Assembly (NCBI GenBank): GCA_037178855.1
Contig: JASJZC010000002.1
Location: forward strand, 5,964,501-6,028,500
Origin: Oscheius sp. JU75
Taxonomy: Eukaryota; Nematoda; Chromadorea; Rhabditida; Rhabditidae
Direction of reading: 5' to 3'
DNA length: 64,000 nucleotides
This document shows, piece after piece, positions 22,888 to 35,334 of this stretch; position 1 is the stretch's first letter, and the number at the start of each line of letters is the position of its first letter. The notes beneath the pieces were generated by a model that saw only the letters and a program-made list of their open reading frames with translations, was not told the origin of the DNA and did not search any database. The translations under genes were made by a program, and so were the position numbers.

Positions 22888-23646
22888 AGAACTTCTGTTT
22901 ATTTTCCGTTTTGTATCGTTTTACCCTATATCCAACTGAAGCTAAGATGATACATAAAGTCACAAGCCTGTTTAAGTATTTTGAGATTCTAAGAAGCCCT
23001 GAATCCCTCTGAACATTATCTAGCCACTGAAAGTTGGTAATGAGTAAGATATCCTGGAAACCAAAGCAAGGAAAAAACACATCGGATTCCCAAACCGACT
23101 CACTCTAAACACTCACCATTCTTAGAAGAGGACGAGCAGCAGTGACTCTTTCCTGTTACCAATAAACAAATCCCGTGTCTTTGCCTGGAATCACTCCATT
23201 GCTCACTAGCTTTTTTTTTTACAGAAGACAGCGAAATCTGTACATCCTTATCGTGTCAGTAGGTCTCATAGTTTAGTCACTTGTTTTCTCTCATCCTCAC
23301 TATCAAATCCTTCAAACTCTCTGCTTCATGTTCTTGTCAACCTCTTGTCCAATAGTTGGTCTATTATCCTAGATCGCAAGTTCTCCAAGTTTCTAGCCAG
23401 ATCAGTCTATATTTGCCGCAAGAGGTGTCTGCGAATGTATCACCTCGTAGTCACTCCGTCGAACCTGACCGCGTTTACATGCCCTATTCAGTTACACGGC
23501 TGATCTTTGTCTGTTATTGGCCCGATTCCAACTAGTCAGAGTTTAAAGTCTCTCTTTCTCTTTTACCCTTTCCAAAGAAGAGCCTTTCAGAGTCCGCTCC
23601 AATTCATCCAGAAGCTGCACAAAAAGGGGAGCAACGGTGCGTGCCA

Positions 23647-26600
23647 ATGCCGTTCGGAGATGCACCAGACTATGTCCAGATGAGGACGAACGAGAGTCAC
23701 ATGCAGTTGATAGCCATGGACAGCTCCGACACGGCGAGGTCGTCGCCCTGCTTTAACACCCCTCCGCCGAGGGATGAACCACCCGCGGTTATTTTCATTC
23801 CTGGCAAAGTGAGTCGACGCCTTCTTGGTTCTATGTTCTATCTGGAAGTGAACCTTTGATTATAGGGTGACATGAGTACACCAAACCTCCATAGTTTTGT
23901 TCCCTCATCCTTCCTACAAAAATTTAGCACAATCCCGTCTATGCATTTTTATGCTTGGAGCTTACAACTACCATATCGAAGCTTGAACAGTTCGACTCTT
24001 TTCTAGTTCAGTTTATCAACTGGATAGCATTGGACAAGTGACGTCCAAAGTTTTGTCAAAGTTTTTTTAGCTATTAACTTGTGTCATAGAAGAACGAATC
24101 TAGCGAAGGGTCAAGGTATGCTGTGTCTAGCTCAATGAGTTGCTCCTGCGGCAGAGAAAGATCTAACATTAGACCGGTCAAGGCGTGCTGCCAGGTCACA
24201 AACTTATTGAAGACAACAGCGACGCCTTAGAAGACGTTTTGTTTTCAACCAAGATACCCTCTCCCGGCCTCACAGCTTGGATAACTTCACGAGATTCAAT
24301 ATTGGTCGAGCGTTTGTACTACGATCTCTTAGAGCAATGTCCAAGAGGAAACTTGGAATATGCACAGGTCCCCAAAAATGTTCCATTGCTCTAACCGGTC
24401 CATAGTCATATCCCGCCGCCTCTTGCCATCCTTTTCGGGCATTGGACAACACACAATATAATTTACACGAGCCCCTGTCCCTCTCTTTAATCCCTTCCGC
24501 TCCATAAGCGGAGTTATGACTGATGGACGATGAAAAGAAGGTTTACTATCCGTCCGACTCTCTTTATCAATAGTTTCATGTTACAGGGCACAGCGAGATG
24601 GTGGCGAGGTCGGACGGGACTGGAGAGAGTCCTTATCCCCATTCTGTTCCTACTTGCTCTGCTTTGCTTCATACTGTTACTTGTTATATTGACGTTGGAT
24701 AGGAGGAGAGGTAAATAGGATGAGTATCAATAACGCTGGATGCTCAGAAATAGAGATGAGTCGACCTCCGCCGTTTGTTGCTCCTGATCTAAGCACTATT
24801 GCATTGACTACAACCCATCCGATAACTACAACGACTCAAACAACGACTAGCAGTCCTGAGCCGAAGATTTGCACTACTTCGGGATGTGTAAAGGCGGCCA
24901 ATAATTTGGTAAGTGACAGGGAAAGGGACCGCATCAGAACTCACATTTTTCCAGTTGAACGCCATGAACCAAAGTGTCAGTCCCTGTGACGATTTTTACG
25001 AGTTTGCTTGCGGATCCTGGAATGCAGACAATCCGATTCCCGACGACATGTTCGCCTTTGGGACCTTTTCGCATGTCCGAGAACAGGTCCGTCTTCAGTC
25101 ACGAGGTATCCTTGACATATTGAACATTCACAAAGAGTTTAGTACTCCTTGAACAGGACGTCTCTTCCGACTCTCGTTCTATCAACATGGCTCGAACTGC
25201 CTACAAGACCTGCATGAATACGACCCATTTGGATGAGCTGAAGACGGACTCTCTGATCCAGACCATCAAGCAGCTCGGAGGATGGCCTCTTCTTCACAAT
25301 GAGCAGTGGAAGAAGGATAACTTCGATCTGACGACACTGTTGAGCGAATCTCGCTACCGATACGGATCCGATGTTTTCTTCCAACTCTACGTCTACGCGG
25401 ATTCAAAGAACACGACGAGAAATACACTCTTCGTAATGAACTGATCTTTTTGCTCGAATCTTAAGTTTTAGGTAGATCAGGGTGGACTGACCTTAGGTCG
25501 TGGAGCTAGAGACTACTATCTGAACAACACACTCTTCTCCTCGCACATGACAGCATATAGAAAGTATCTGTTCAAGGTGAGGTTGATACCTGTCAGTCTC
25601 TATCTCTCTGTCTATATCTCTCTTCCAGTACCACATTTAGGTCGTACGCCTGCTCCAAACAGACTTGGGAATTGAGAGTAATGACACGGAACTCACCAAA
25701 GACATCGACAATATTATCGCCTTTGAAACGAAACTGGCTAATGTGAGTCAAGGATAGTTCCTATTCGAATTCGCCTTCAGATTACTGTAGCCGAGGACGA
25801 ACGAAGGAACAATACCCGGTTGCACAATCGAAGGGTCTTCAGTGACCTGCAAGAGTACCTCCCCGAAGTAAGTTTCGCCGGCTTCCCTTATAACGACTCT
25901 CCAGATCAACTGGGTCGAATTCTTCCAAAAAGTCGCCCCAGAAGACATTAGGGATCTTTTCCACAACGAGACCGAAGTCATCGTCTGTGAGATTAAATTC
26001 CTTCAAAATGTGTCGAAGCTCGTGAAAGAGACCGATCCCGTCGTCTTGGCCAACTACATTCTGTGGAGAGTGGTTCAGACCAATGTGCGCTTTTTGGACG
26101 ATAGATTCGAGGACATCAAGCAGGTATGTCGCCATCTTTTTGGTCAATACTTCTCAGGACTTTGTTCGCGTCATGACTGGACAGCAGCAGAGGAGTCCAA
26201 GGTGGAAAGATTGCGCCCAGGTTCCGGCCACTATTCTTCCACTGGCAGCTGGAGCAATCTACGTAGATGCTCATTTCAACTCGGAAGACAAAAGAGAAGC
26301 TATGGTTAGTTTAGGGCAGAGGGACAGAGAGAATGTATAGTTAGACCAAAGTCCCTTTCAGCTGATGATAAACATGCTTCGAGCCTCCTTTATCGAGCTG
26401 GTCAATGCCAGTGACTGGATGGACACAAAGACCAAAGAGGTGGCCATAGAGAAGGCCATCTCAATGATCCAGAACATCGGATACCCGGAACTGATAAAAG
26501 ACCACTCCAGTCTGGACAAAGAGTACTCTCAGCTCGAGATACTCCCAACCGACAGCTACTACGATCTGATGGTCAAGGCCGTCGTCTGGATGCAGAACAA

Positions 26601-28040
26601 GGAGTTCCGCAAGCTGCGGAAGGCGTTCGACCGCAAAGAGTTTGACGTCTCTCCGGCCATTGTCAATGCTTTTTACAGTCCTGAAAGGAATGCCATCTGT
26701 GAGTTTATAGCCAGAAAGAGTCACCCAACGTTTTAAGCTTTCCCAGCCGGAATCCTGCAGCCTCCCTTCTTCAGTGGCTCCTTCCCAAAGGCGGTCAACT
26801 ACGGAGCCATGGGAGCGGTCATCGGACACGAGATTACTCATGGATTCGATGATCAGGTACTGTACTTGCTCTACTAAATTTCATTGTTACTTCAGGGAAG
26901 TCAATACGACAGAGCAGGGAACCTGTTCAATTGGTGGTCTGAGGAGAGCATGAAGGCTTTCGACCAGCGCCGACAATGCATAGTCGATCAGTACGGATCC
27001 TATACGATTCCTAGAACGAACTATCGCGTGAATGGAAAATTGACCCAGGGAGAAAATATCGCCGACAACGGAGGAGTCAAGGAAGCTTACAAAGTGAGTT
27101 GTAATGATTGGAGCAGTGCCCTATAGAACTTTGGATCCGAGCCAGTAATTTTTTGACCTCAAGCCTGACCTTTTCAATTTTATGATGTTCTTGGGAAGTT
27201 GGAGGCTTGAACTGATCTATGATTTTGCAAGACAAGCGGGAAAGACAAGTTTTGAACTAGAAAAAAGTCGAGTCCAGTGAACAGTCAAGATTTCTGTGAC
27301 AAAGTCTTGGTCCAGTTTCGGTCTCGGTTGTGTGTTCTTGACTGACATCGAGGCCAGACGGCTCCATAATCTCCTCTGACTGCAGGGCTGCTTCGTTCGG
27401 TCGCTTCTCCGGAAGGAAGATTCGTTGTAGTAAACGGGAGAAGAGTGTAGGTCGTGATCGACACTGATCCTCGAAACAAACTTCTTTCCCATTCGGTCAT
27501 CTGACTAGAGCTATCTGGTGACAGAGACATAACAGTACGTATCTTGCTTCAAAAGGGCAGACTACCAAACTAAATTGTTTTTGTTTCAATGTTTCTAGCA
27601 ACTTTTGAATAAAAACAATTAAGGAACACTCTCACTTCAAACACAATTTGTACAGTTCGAATAGTTTTATTGCTCTGTTCAATTAAACGAGATTCCAGGC
27701 TTACGACAGCTTCGTGAAGAAGAACGGAGAGGAGCCCCGACTACCCGGTCTGCAGAAGTACACTAACCAGCAGATCTTCTTCCTCAGCTACGCTCATTTC
27801 TGGTGTGGACAGAAGAAAGAAGCAGCTGCTATGCAGCAGGTAGGCAATTCCTCTCTTTATATATAAATAGGCTCATATATATCTGTCCAAATACAAGTCG
27901 TTCAGGTGCTGACAGATGAGCATTCTCCGGAGATTTTCCGCGTCCTCGGTGTCCTCTCCAACATGGAACAGTTCGCTCAAGCCTACAACTGTCCCCTCGA
28001 CTCAGCCGCCAACCCTTCTAAAAAATGCGTAGTCTGGTAA
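23647..28040 (+). CDS. Neprilysin/ECE-type M13 zinc metallopeptidase
   Basis: Type II membrane ectopeptidase that cleaves small peptides outside the cell. Fifteen exons (23647-23808, 24587-24710, 24748-24908, 24955-25105, 25143-25432, 25472-25576, 25641-25742, 25781-25867, 25905-26123, 26158-26304, 26362-26698, 26738-26856, 26896-27093, 27699-27839, 27906-28040) give 825 residues. There is a cytoplasmic tail of about 68 residues, a Leu-rich membrane span (about 69-91), a Thr-rich stalk, then the M13 ectodomain starting at [12 protein letters not shown]. The active site is complete: VNAFYS (617-622), zinc ligands HEITH (659-663) and ENIAD (721-725). The C-terminal KCVVW is the family end with its disulfide Cys. 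Introns are as short as 34-40 nt. The intron before exon 14 is 605 nt. It is probably active; substrate unknown. Confidence 0.95.
24007..24037 (+). repeat. 31-bp perfect direct repeat, copy 2
   Basis: Identical to 22857-22887. It lies in the 778-nt first intron of the neprilysin gene, 200 bases after exon 1. Confidence 0.85.
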
Positions 28041-28235
28041 TTGTGTGCTATTTTCCACCCTTGTAAACGAGTACTCCCTTCCCTATTGCCTTCTCCCGAA
28101 TAGATCCCACTCTCATATCTTCCTTAGAAATTCCACACACGTAAAGAGACTTTATTTCGTAATACTGTGCTGGCAGCATAAGTTAGTGACGAACTTTTTG
28201 TACAAACAAGAGAGGGCTCCAGGCACACAGGTTCC

Positions 28236-29313
28236 TTACTGAAAATGATATATATTTGTTGATGTCCAATGAATTATTCCTACCGCCTTAGTCTGACGGT
28301 CCATCCATCCGCTGATGGAAGCTCCGATCTTGTCCTCTTCCTTCTCCTCAGTAGCAGCCTGCTTGCGAGCCTTGACCGGCAGGCCAACAGCGGCAGCGGG
28401 CCAGTTAGCGGTCATTCTCATCACATCGGGCCAGTTAGCCGGAACAGGGGGCACGTAGTTAAAGAAAGGAGTGGCCGGACGCCAGGCAGCTCCGTAGGTA
28501 GACCAGATGGGGCAGCAGAAGTAGGGTCCGATATCGACAGAGTTGGTGGCGTAGCAGTAAGACTGGGGAGGACACTGTGGCCACGGTCTCTTCGGGTCGC
28601 ACTCGATAGGAAGAGACGGTCCTCCCGGGCACTGTCCGACGGGAGCCACTGGGACAGCTGGCTGGAGAAGAGGAGCCACCGGGATGGCTAAAGTAGAGGC
28701 TTTGTGCTTTGTGTGAGGCTTTCAAAATACTGCGCACCAACTGTCGAAACGTTGGGTTACTGTAGAAACTTCACTTGTCTATGCTATGTGTCAGAGACTC
28801 AAAAAATGCGCCCCAATCGTGAAAGTTCTGGAAAAATATGCTCGTCATTTGTACTTTTACAATTGATGTGTCCATTATCAAAACAAACAATGCTGCGTAT
28901 GCTTGAAGTTGTAGACTAGATCAAACCATTTTGTGAAGACATTTAACTTGCGAGCAATTCGCTCTAGAAACTTACCAGGGGCCACAGGCGCAACAGGAGC
29001 TACGGCGGGAGCAGCGGCGACGGGGACGGCTGTAAAAGCCCAAGGTAAGATAAGTTTTGTGCAAAAGAGAGAACCGACCATGTTGATTGGAAAAAAAGAG
29101 AAAGAACCTACCTGCGGCGAGAGGAATGTTCCTTGGGACCTGGGCCACTCCGGCCAGAGGAGTGATGTACTGTCGACGCTTGCCCTCACTCTTGCCCTCC
29201 TCTTCAAAAGAGAAACTTTAGGAAAGAGACAGAACGAAAAGGATACCAGTTTGAGGAGCAGCGAAAGCTACGGCAAGACAGGCGAAACCCAGGAAGAGCT
29301 GCTTGCTAAGCAT
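28236..29313 (-). CDS. Secreted Pro/Ala-rich protein with lustrin-like Cys domain
   Basis: Probably an extracellular or cuticle-associated protein; function unknown. Exons 29313-29247, 29201-29112, 29029-28976 and 28687-28236 give 220 residues. The signal peptide is MLSKQLFLGFACLAVAFAAP. Next come KRRQYITPLAG and a Val-Ala-Pro-rich low-complexity stretch (about 53-85). A Cys cluster follows, CPGG, IECDPKRPWPQCPPQSYCY and FCCP, whose spacing resembles nematode lustrin-type Cys domains. A charged Lys/Glu tail ends the protein. A 45-nt segment just before the stop has GT...TTTCAG ends and no in-frame stop. If spliced, the product is 205 residues ending RQTKA; if kept, 15 residues are added. A TATA box lies at 29351-29358. 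The splice frames are consistent; the domain name is by resemblance only. Confidence 0.8.
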
Positions 29314-29350
29314 GTTTAGATGCTGTGCTCTGGAACTGTCGCCTCAGGCT

Positions 29351-29358
29351 CTTTATAT
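29351..29358 (-). promoter_or_regulatory. TATA box of the lustrin-like gene
   Basis: ATATAAAG on the minus strand, 38-45 bases before the start codon at 29313. Close spacing to a short 5' leader with no acceptor in between fits a directly transcribed, strongly expressed gene. Confidence 0.6.
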
Positions 29359-29746
29359 GTGTCGGCGACTCCGCCTACAGAGCGACCAGCTGCGCAAAAA
29401 CTGTCCAGGGCTTCGGGTTACGCCCTGTGGCAACGCTCGGCATTCCGTCCCGATCACAAATAGAGCTGTCCCTCTTTCTTTCTATTCAGGACCTCAGCTG
29501 CCGAAAGGAAGTTGCAGCATGAGTCATTTCAAGTCAAGCTGGTAGATGACTAACACTTCCGTAGTTTTTTGAATCCTTGATCTGTCGTGAGAACAGAACC
29601 GAACTGACAGGTGTAGTGAAGAGATAGTGAACACAGATCAAAAAATAGGATATCACTTTACTAATGAACATTTATTGTTCCTAAAAGTTCTATCCATTTA
29701 AAATTGTCCTTGCGTCTCTGTCTGTGTGTCTGTCTAAAACCAATAT

Positions 29747-29788
29747 TGCCAATTAGTGTGCACTATTTTGTGCGCACACTAATTGTTG
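29747..29788. repeat. Hairpin-forming inverted repeat
   Basis: CAATTAGTGTGC (29750-29761) pairs perfectly with GCACACTAATTG (29774-29785) around a 12-base loop. The pairing continues outward (TTGCC / GGCAA) after a three-base insertion. It may be a solo miniature element or a deletion footprint. Confidence 0.6.
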
Positions 29789-32394
29789 GCAAGTCAAGTC
29801 AGTTTGTGAGACAGCGTCTTTGAGAGAACGCTGCTTCTATCAGGGTACCTCGACTGGCGGGGAGCTTGCGGGCGAGTTGAAGTGAGAGAGAAGCTGACCA
29901 AGACAGGCTGACAGAAGGGAATAGGGTAAATTTCAAAGGATTCAGGTTATGACTGTCATTGATACGCTCTAGGGGCGATAGCATTACTTGGATAGGAAGT
30001 TGGGTTTGGGGGACGGGAAAATGGTTTCAAAGAATGAAAGGGAAGTGGGTTCGAGAAATGGAAAGTGGGTTTAACTGATTAGCAGTGGCCATTAGTAATT
30101 GTTTTACTGAGGAAAGAACAAGGTAGGTACGCCCCGAAGGGGCGCAACAAGTTAGGCTACCTAGATGCCTAACTTGATGCCTAACTCAAAAGATTATGAT
30201 CACCTGACTCTCAGTTTATGGTCCATTCCTTGACCAGCGGATGGCAGGTCAAGGAAACAACATTCAGAGACAGGTGGCAGAAAAGAGAGAGAAAGCAGTC
30301 AGATCATTGAGTCAAGTCGTGTGCTATGATTTTTCCTAAGAACATTCCTAAGTCTCGACTGTCTCCCTGTACTTCTCGGTATGCCCACTTTTTTTTGCAA
30401 TTTTTAACATATTGAACCGAGAGATATCGAAATCCCTCTACCAAACGAGGGTAAAACAGCAGTATCCTTCAAAACATAAATCGTTCAAGAGTCTACTATT
30501 CCAGCCTGCAGAGGCACAGATAGAGCTACTCTTCTCCTTGCCATTACTGACAGTAGTGCCTGCTCCCTGGAAACGTGAGCCGAAAATTTGACGTCTAGAC
30601 TTTCTTTTAAGGTCTTGTAAACTGGTGAAAAGTGCCTATAGCCTGTTCCTCTTGGTCTGAATTGCAATGACACACAGAAAAGTTGGAACGTTGATGTGGC
30701 AGTTTTCGATAGTAAGACTTCGGTTGTCTGTCCTCTCGAACTTGCGATCCACGCGGATTGAACCCAGGAAGTGGGATTGATTGCTCCGAAGAAGAAGAGC
30801 AATATTTGAGAATGAAAAACTGCCTCTGCAATCGCTCTCTCCTCGCAACATCTGGATTTTTGAACAAATTTGCTCTCGGTCGCCTTCGGGCGCTTGCGCC
30901 GGACACAACAAGCATATCACGGATGCCAAGTGCACACACTTCGAGGGACCCTTTTTTCCGAGGATTTCGAGACGGGGTGTGGGAACTGTCTGGAGTCTGG
31001 ATTCTTCACTTTTTGCCATTGAAGCCGCAAACAATGAAGGCAGCCGGGTCGAAATGGACAGAATTGGGAACAATGAAGTTGCTTATCAAAAGGAGTTTTT
31101 GGGACAGCCATACTCATCGGACGAGGTAGTCTCGAAGATTCCGTTAGTTTTCCACGACAATTCTGCTTTTCAGTATTTAAATTGAAAAAAAAGCTGTTCC
31201 CTGAACATTCACACGCCAGCATGGAATTGCAGTACTCTCGGCTGCCCTTAGTTTTGTAGTTCTTCTGGATTTCAAAATGATGTTAGAATTAGATAAAACA
31301 CTGAGTATCTAATGTGTTCTCTAAATATGTCGCTTAAACGAAGTAACTCCTTTGAATGTCTAGCCGATTAAACGTATCTGAACACAGTACAAGTAATGTG
31401 ATGAAAACCCAATTGAAATGCCGACTACGTGTAGAAACTACTCCGGGAACCCATATAGGAGTAAACTGACTCTCAACTAGTTCGATTGGGTCTGTATCTT
31501 TCACAGTTTCAAACGGATATGTATTTAAACAAAGCCTTATTAAAGCTATATTTCAGTAGTCAGATCTCCTCAAACTAGTGAGGAAGATGAGTTCAATATA
31601 GTTCTGCAATCTGTGGTGAACTGTTCATCACCAAAAGCCTCTGTCACTGCCCTGTATCTCTGTCTTTGTAAAGGTATAAACTTTTTTTAATTTAGTATAC
31701 CTCCGTCCGAACTGTCTCTGTCTCTGTCTCTCTCTCTCCTTCTCACTTCCCTCGCGTCGCGTTGCCATCTTTCTCTCCCCGTCTTCCCCGAGCCTATTTG
31801 TTCGTCTCAGCTGTCCGGTCCTCGGCCCTCACCCCTGTATCAATTTCACACTCCTTCCGGTGTCCAGTTTTCTGTGTGTGTGTCGTTGTCTCCTTACGCG
31901 GCTCTTCCTCCTTTTGATTTTTGGAGGGAGTTGCACTTCCGGTCAGCTTGTTTATTCTTCGGCTTATTATAGTCCTAGGGCTTTTTCACAAGGCAAGGAG
32001 AGGGACTGGCTGAGAGAGACAGAGAGGGGCAAACAGAATGGAATCTGAAGATGAACCACAGACAGGGCACTTAGAGGGGAGCATCATTTTCTCGAGTTTC
32101 TTGCGACTTTCGTCGCTTTTTCCGGCGCGTGTCAACACGGTCAGGAACAGGCTGTTGGACAGGGGGAAAAACGGCCGCTGGGAATCCGACAGGGGCTGGT
32201 CCCCCCCCTCAAAACAAACCATAATGGTTTTCGGGGTAAAATGAGCCTTTGAGAGAGACTATTTCGAGGCGCTGAAAACAAAAAAATGTCGGTCGATTCT
32301 TGAACCAACCAGGAACCGAGTCCATGGTCAGATTGACTTCGATCTTCTCTTTTGCGACCGACCTTAAAAGCCATAGTCAAAGAACTATGGTCCG

Positions 32395-32470
32395 GTTATA
32401 CGGCGCGGAATCGAACCCCCGATGGGTTGGGTGGCAAACTGAACGCTTACCAGCTGAGCCAATCGATTCA
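32395..32470 (-). repeat. tRNA-derived SINE head
   Basis: Minus strand: TGGCTCAGCTGG (32461-32450) is a perfect A box and GGTTCGATTCC (32417-32407) a perfect B box. The T-stem is mispaired and no matching acceptor stem can be drawn, so it is not an intact tRNA. Confidence 0.65.
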
Positions 32471-34363
32471 AGTTGACACGAGAGAAGGAGTAGGACTGTG
32501 TGAGGGAGTTTTCTATGAAAAGGACTCAAGGGAATCACCTGAAAGTGAGAACCGATTCATCATGAAAATTGATGTGTGTGGGGGATGTTTTGCCGTTCCT
32601 TTTATTTACGAAATGGAGCTTCTATTCAGAGCATTATTAATACCTCTGGGGAGAGATGGTAAAGCATCAGACATCGAGGTATTCTTATAAAGTCGGGCAA
32701 GAAGATGCCATCGTACAACTTTAAGAGTCCCTTGTTCTTTTCTGAAATCAGAATCAGTTATCATAGACTCTATTCAAAAACTATAGATATGCTTGTTCCT
32801 TGTCACATCACGACCATGTCCTCATCTATGAGCTACCAAAGGTGAATTGAAGCCAAACTAACCCGCTGATAAACTAACCGGTCATTTTATCCACGAAAAA
32901 GACTAGTCGAGGCGCTGTCTAGTCTGTTCTGATTTACCCTTTATTTTCTTGACAATAGTGGACAAGTCAATTTTAGTTTTAGGTATCGAACATTCATATT
33001 CTAACGGAACCTCAGCATTTACAAAGTAGCTCTGTTATCTTCACTTCGGCTCAGCTTTCTTTACCCTGCTGACCAAAACCCTTCAGGTTCCCATAAACAT
33101 AGATCTCGTGGAGTCATAGCCATAAAGACCACTGTTCCCCTCAATCACGACTTCCGCCACCTTCCTCTGCCCCGTGTCAAGGAGTCCAACTCTCATCAGA
33201 GTACATTCAGGCCTTTTTTCAGCCCTCGGGTTACTACAATCGAAATGAACGTCAGACACGAAGGGACCTCTTCAAGCGGGGCCCATAAGGAAGTCTTCTC
33301 TACCTGATTGCACTCTAATCTTCGATCCTGTCTTTCTCTTATTCAGAGAGCCGTCTTCTTCCTTAATTAAATCTTCCTATGACCTCTGTCGAGCCCCCGT
33401 CTTTCCATCCTAAATTTGGCAACTAATTTCATATTCTTACGTTTCAGTCTCCATCTATAGACTGCTGCTCTTTAGTGGAAATGAAACATTTTTTGATTCT
33501 CCTGTGGGGTTGAAGCTCAAATAACGGAGAAGGCACTTGGATATGTCTCAAGGAGTCCGAGCTTATTTGAGGCGGTTCGTACTACCTCTTATTGACTATA
33601 TGTCCAACATTCTGTCCCTCTTTGTCAATTCGTCCCTGTTCTCTTATCTCTGCCTATCTGTCTCTGTACCCGCTTCCGTTTCCTCCTTTACCGGGCGGTC
33701 TTCGATCTAGTTTAATAACCACACGCTAGTTAGATTTTCCTGACTTTGGCTCTTTTGATTTTCAGGTGTCTCTCTCTTGACCGTAGTCCAGTCGCACACA
33801 TCTGGTAATTCTCCTAATAGTCCATTCATTATTTTCCCAGGCCTTCCTTCTCCATGATTCAGTACTCCTCGCGGACTCTCCGATCAACTTCTCCCTGTCT
33901 CTCTGTTCATGCTCTTCCTTGCCCAAACTTTAAAGATCAAAACCCCAAATTTAGAACGTCAGCTAAACGAATTCTTGTCTTAGCCCCTCAAAGCTCTCGC
34001 CCAATTAGAGGCTGATTTCTGTTCGTCTTGGGAATGCCCCACCAAAGTCTTTGTTGCCTATAGGTCGCTTCCTCCCTTCTTTTGATTGTGTGAGTGGTTC
34101 CCAGAGCCTGCCGGTTGCTTATCCTTTTTCAATGCCTCAATTTGTGCCCAGATTCTCCGTCCGAAAAGAGAGGGAGAAGTTCTTTCATTTCCTGCCAACA
34201 CGCAAGGAGGTCTCTCTCACTCTCACACTTTTCTCGAAACCCATCCAGGTCATTCAAGCTCCCGTCACGTATTCTCCTCAAGCAGCACGTTTTCGTTTGT
34301 TTTTGGCGTCTCTTAATTGTTTCTCTCAACTCATTCTGACTCTTCCCTCGTTTCCAGAAAGTC

Positions 34364-35222
34364 ATGATGGGCCTCCTCTCGACCATTCGCGGAAAGAGGG
34401 ACGGACCCGTTATTGGATCGACTGATGTGACACCAATTGCTGCCAAGAGCAAGAAAATCGTCATCCAGGAATGGCCGAGGTAAGTTCTCTGCCCGGAAAT
34501 GAGTGAAATTCAATTTGTTAGTCTGCCAAGTTCCAGTTTAAGTTTCAGTGCAACGCGGGTTTTCGAGATTAGAGACAGGGAGACAGAGATACAGATACGA
34601 GAAATAGAGAGATAGAGATCAATAGACTAGAGCAATACACCAATTTAGACTCCTACAACAGAAGCCCGATCTCTTCAAGACTGTCTGGATGCGTTCTTCT
34701 AATCGTAGCACATCCATTAAGGTACAGTTCTCATCTCATTCTCAAGTAATATCTTTCTTTAGAAAGCTTTCGGCATCTCCGAGACAGCTCCTCCAGAGAG
34801 CAGTCCTTCTTTTATGGCTCTTCATGATACTATCGAGGCATTTTTCTACAACCTCGTGGTTAAGTGTGAACTGGATGACGAGACAGTTCGCACAAAATGC
34901 GAGCAGTTGGGCAGGAGACATGTGGACTTTATCGCCCGGGGCTTCCATTCGAACTACTGGGACATCTTCCTTGTCTGCATGGCGGAAGTCATCGACGAGA
35001 CTCTCAACAGCTACATAACCGAGGAGAACAGACGCGCGGAGATGCTCATCGCTTGGCAGAGGTTTGAACTTTGTTCCCCTTAAAAAAACTAAAAAGTTGC
35101 CTAGTTTCCCAAAACCCGTAACTTTCAGAGTGATTAATAACATCGTCCATCACATGCGAAACGGCTACAATGAGCATAGAAAAGAGCAGCTGCAGATGAA
35201 GAATGGACCCAATATCCCATGA
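34364..35222 (+). CDS. Nematode-type globin
   Basis: Haem protein of the divergent nematode globin family; roles in C. elegans relatives include oxygen sensing and redox signalling. Exons 34364-34479, 34649-34721, 34763-35061 and 35129-35222 give 193 residues, longer than myoglobin because of an N-terminal extension of about 35 residues. The sequence EWPRLLQQKPDLFKTVW opens the fold, followed by RSTSIKKAFGI. The proximal haem ligand is probably His116 in LGRRHVDFIARGF, just before YWDIF. The distal position is less clear. The acceptor TTTCCAG lies six bases before the first of two tandem ATGs. AATAAA is near 35248. The N-terminal MMGLLSTIRGK has no signal peptide; a Gly near the start might allow acylation but no clean site is seen. 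Confidence 0.9.
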
Positions 35223-35334
35223 AATATGCTATAGCTTTTCCTTCCAAAATAAAAACAAAAAAGCGTCCTCAGTTGGTGTTGCATGGAAGATTCGTAATCA
35301 TTTCGACTCAGAAATCTCGGTAGGGTAGTCATCA

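Larger units (their letters stand above)
20046..23646. other. Repeat-rich spacer between TBC and neprilysin genes
   Basis: This 3.6-kb stretch holds no gene I can support. Contents: SINE copies at about 21670-21800 and 22222-22400, one member (22857-22887) of a 31-bp direct repeat, and purine-rich (20820-21130) and pyrimidine-rich (about 23240-23600) stretches. The last 60 bases include TTTCAG, a likely acceptor upstream of the neprilysin start. Confidence 0.5.
29314..34363. other. Five-kilobase spacer without recognised genes
   Basis: No protein or RNA gene is supported. Contents: a TATA box (29351-29358) for the gene on its left, a hairpin near 29747-29788, palindromic short repeats near 30131-30186, a TCTCTG simple repeat near 31705-31745 and a SINE at about 32400-32465. 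A long pyrimidine-rich plus strand (about 33120-34350) runs up to the globin start. Overlapping open frames at 30485-31222 on both strands have no recognisable features. Confidence 0.5.

Noticed and set aside
30485-31222. Overlapping 100-145 codon frames on both strands
   Set aside because: No family motif, no consistent splice partners, and equal openness on both strands.
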